From positions 1-6,178 of the forward strand of contig CALGZV010000278.1 in NCBI GenBank assembly GCA_937934385.1: a stretch of DNA of 6,178 bases, in the 5' to 3' direction. Position numbers and translations under genes: made by a program. The notes under the pieces were generated by a model. It was not told the origin of the DNA and did no database searches. It saw nothing but the letters and a program-made list of their open reading frames with translations. The DNA is from an uncultured Clostridia bacterium (lineage in GTDB: Bacteria; Bacillota; Clostridia; Oscillospirales; CAG-272). This document shows positions 5,726-6,178 of this stretch, piece after piece. Within the stretch, counting starts at the first letter, position 1. Each line of letters opens with the position of its first letter.

Positions 5726-6178
5726 ATGAAATTTTTTGATGCTCATATACATGTTTATCCGGATGCGATAGCCGAAAGGGCGGTAAATTCGCTTGGTGCG
5801 TTTTATGAATTTGTTCCGGAAGGTACGGGAACGAGAGCGGATTTTTTTGAAAGCAGTAAACGGGGAGGCTGCTGCGGATTTATTGCGCTCGGAGTTGCGA
5901 CGAATGCTGCCCAGACAGCGTCGGTAAATAATTTTCTTGCCCAGACAGTAGAAATTGCAAGGAAGGATGGATTTGACGCATATGGCTTTATGGGTATGCA
6001 TCAGGAGGTTGAAGATATAGAATCGGAAGCAAAACGCGCTGTAAAGCTTGGACTTTGCGGGGCAAAGATTCATCCGGATATACAGGGGATTGATCCTCTT
6101 GACAGGCGGCTGTTTCCGCTATATGAGTTTTTACAGAAAAATAATCTGCCGCTGTGTTTTCATGTCGGAGATGTAAGA
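5726..6178 (+). CDS. Amidohydrolase-family TIM-barrel metal-dependent hydrolase (3' partial)
   Basis: The first 151 residues of a probable metal-dependent hydrolase of the Amidohydro_2/COG2159 type; the gene runs off the right edge. The N-terminus FDAHIHVYPD (4-13) gives the first-strand HxH metal ligands His7 and His9. Further on are GAKIHPDIQG (112-121), with Lys114 and His116 on a later barrel strand, and LPLCFHVGD (141-149), with His146, a typical metal-ligand position. Full-length members are about 250-300 residues, so roughly half is visible. Members include hydrolases and decarboxylases, and the substrate cannot be told from this part. ATG 5726 is chosen because the family usually begins just before the HxH strand. 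GTG 5711 is in frame but sits directly against AGGAAA. For ATG 5726 the AGGAAAG element (5705-5711) is about 14 nt away, longer than ideal. It lies 78 nt after nfnB, behind the hairpins, and may be expressed by read-through from nfnAB; no clear promoter of its own is visible. Confidence 0.85.
   Translation, partial: MKFFDAHIHVYPDAIAERAVNSLGAFYEFVPEGTGTRADFFESSKRGGCCGFIALGVATNAAQTASVNNFLAQTVEIARKDGFDAYGFMGMHQEVEDIESEAKRAVKLGLCGAKIHPDIQGIDPLDRRLFPLYEFLQKNNLPLCFHVGDVR

Noticed and set aside
5522..6073. Reverse-strand 183-residue open frame
   Set aside because: It lies opposite the end of nfnB, the hairpins and the amidohydrolase start. The translation is rich in Arg, Ser, Cys and Phe with no recognisable domain, and the + strand has clear family motifs.

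Overview
The window looks like an AT-rich, low-GC Gram-positive anaerobe, most likely a gut or rumen Clostridia member of the Lachnospiraceae/Oscillospiraceae type. The reasons are the strong AGGAGG-type ribosome binding sites, a Firmicute-style sigma-A promoter, codon use rich in GGA/AGA/ATA, and an NfnAB-type electron-bifurcating transhydrogenase, which is typical of strict anaerobes. All supported genes lie on the + strand. Taxonomy is inference only.

Bases 1-3105 hold two tandem genes for ABC exporter subunits, each a membrane domain fused to an ATPase domain. The first is cut by the left edge. The second starts 2 nt after the first ends and is broken by a frameshift that can be placed between bases 2680 and 2702, between its Q-loop and its signature motif. 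Both ATPase domains carry the signature-QWQ form seen in NisT/SpaT-type peptide exporters. The pair was probably a heterodimeric exporter of a peptide or other amphipathic cargo, whose partner genes would lie upstream of the window.

Bases 3106-3410 are non-coding. They hold a weak candidate terminator, a convincing promoter (TTGCAA, 17-nt spacer, TATAAC with an extended -10 TG) and a leader of about 165 nt with several inverted repeats.

Bases 3411-5647 are a two-gene operon, nfnA and nfnB. These encode the two subunits of NADH-dependent reduced ferredoxin:NADP+ oxidoreductase, a flavin-based electron-bifurcating enzyme that links the NADH, ferredoxin and NADPH pools. All expected cofactor motifs are visible, including the Asp-plus-three-Cys pattern for the [2Fe-2S] cluster of NfnA.

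After nfnB comes a strong hairpin (5659-5690), with a second hairpin overlapping its right arm. At 5726 a metal-dependent amidohydrolase gene begins and runs off the right edge. I found no RNA gene, CRISPR array, insertion sequence or clearly new system. The points most worth checking are the frameshift, the structured nfn leader and the overlapping hairpins before the amidohydrolase.
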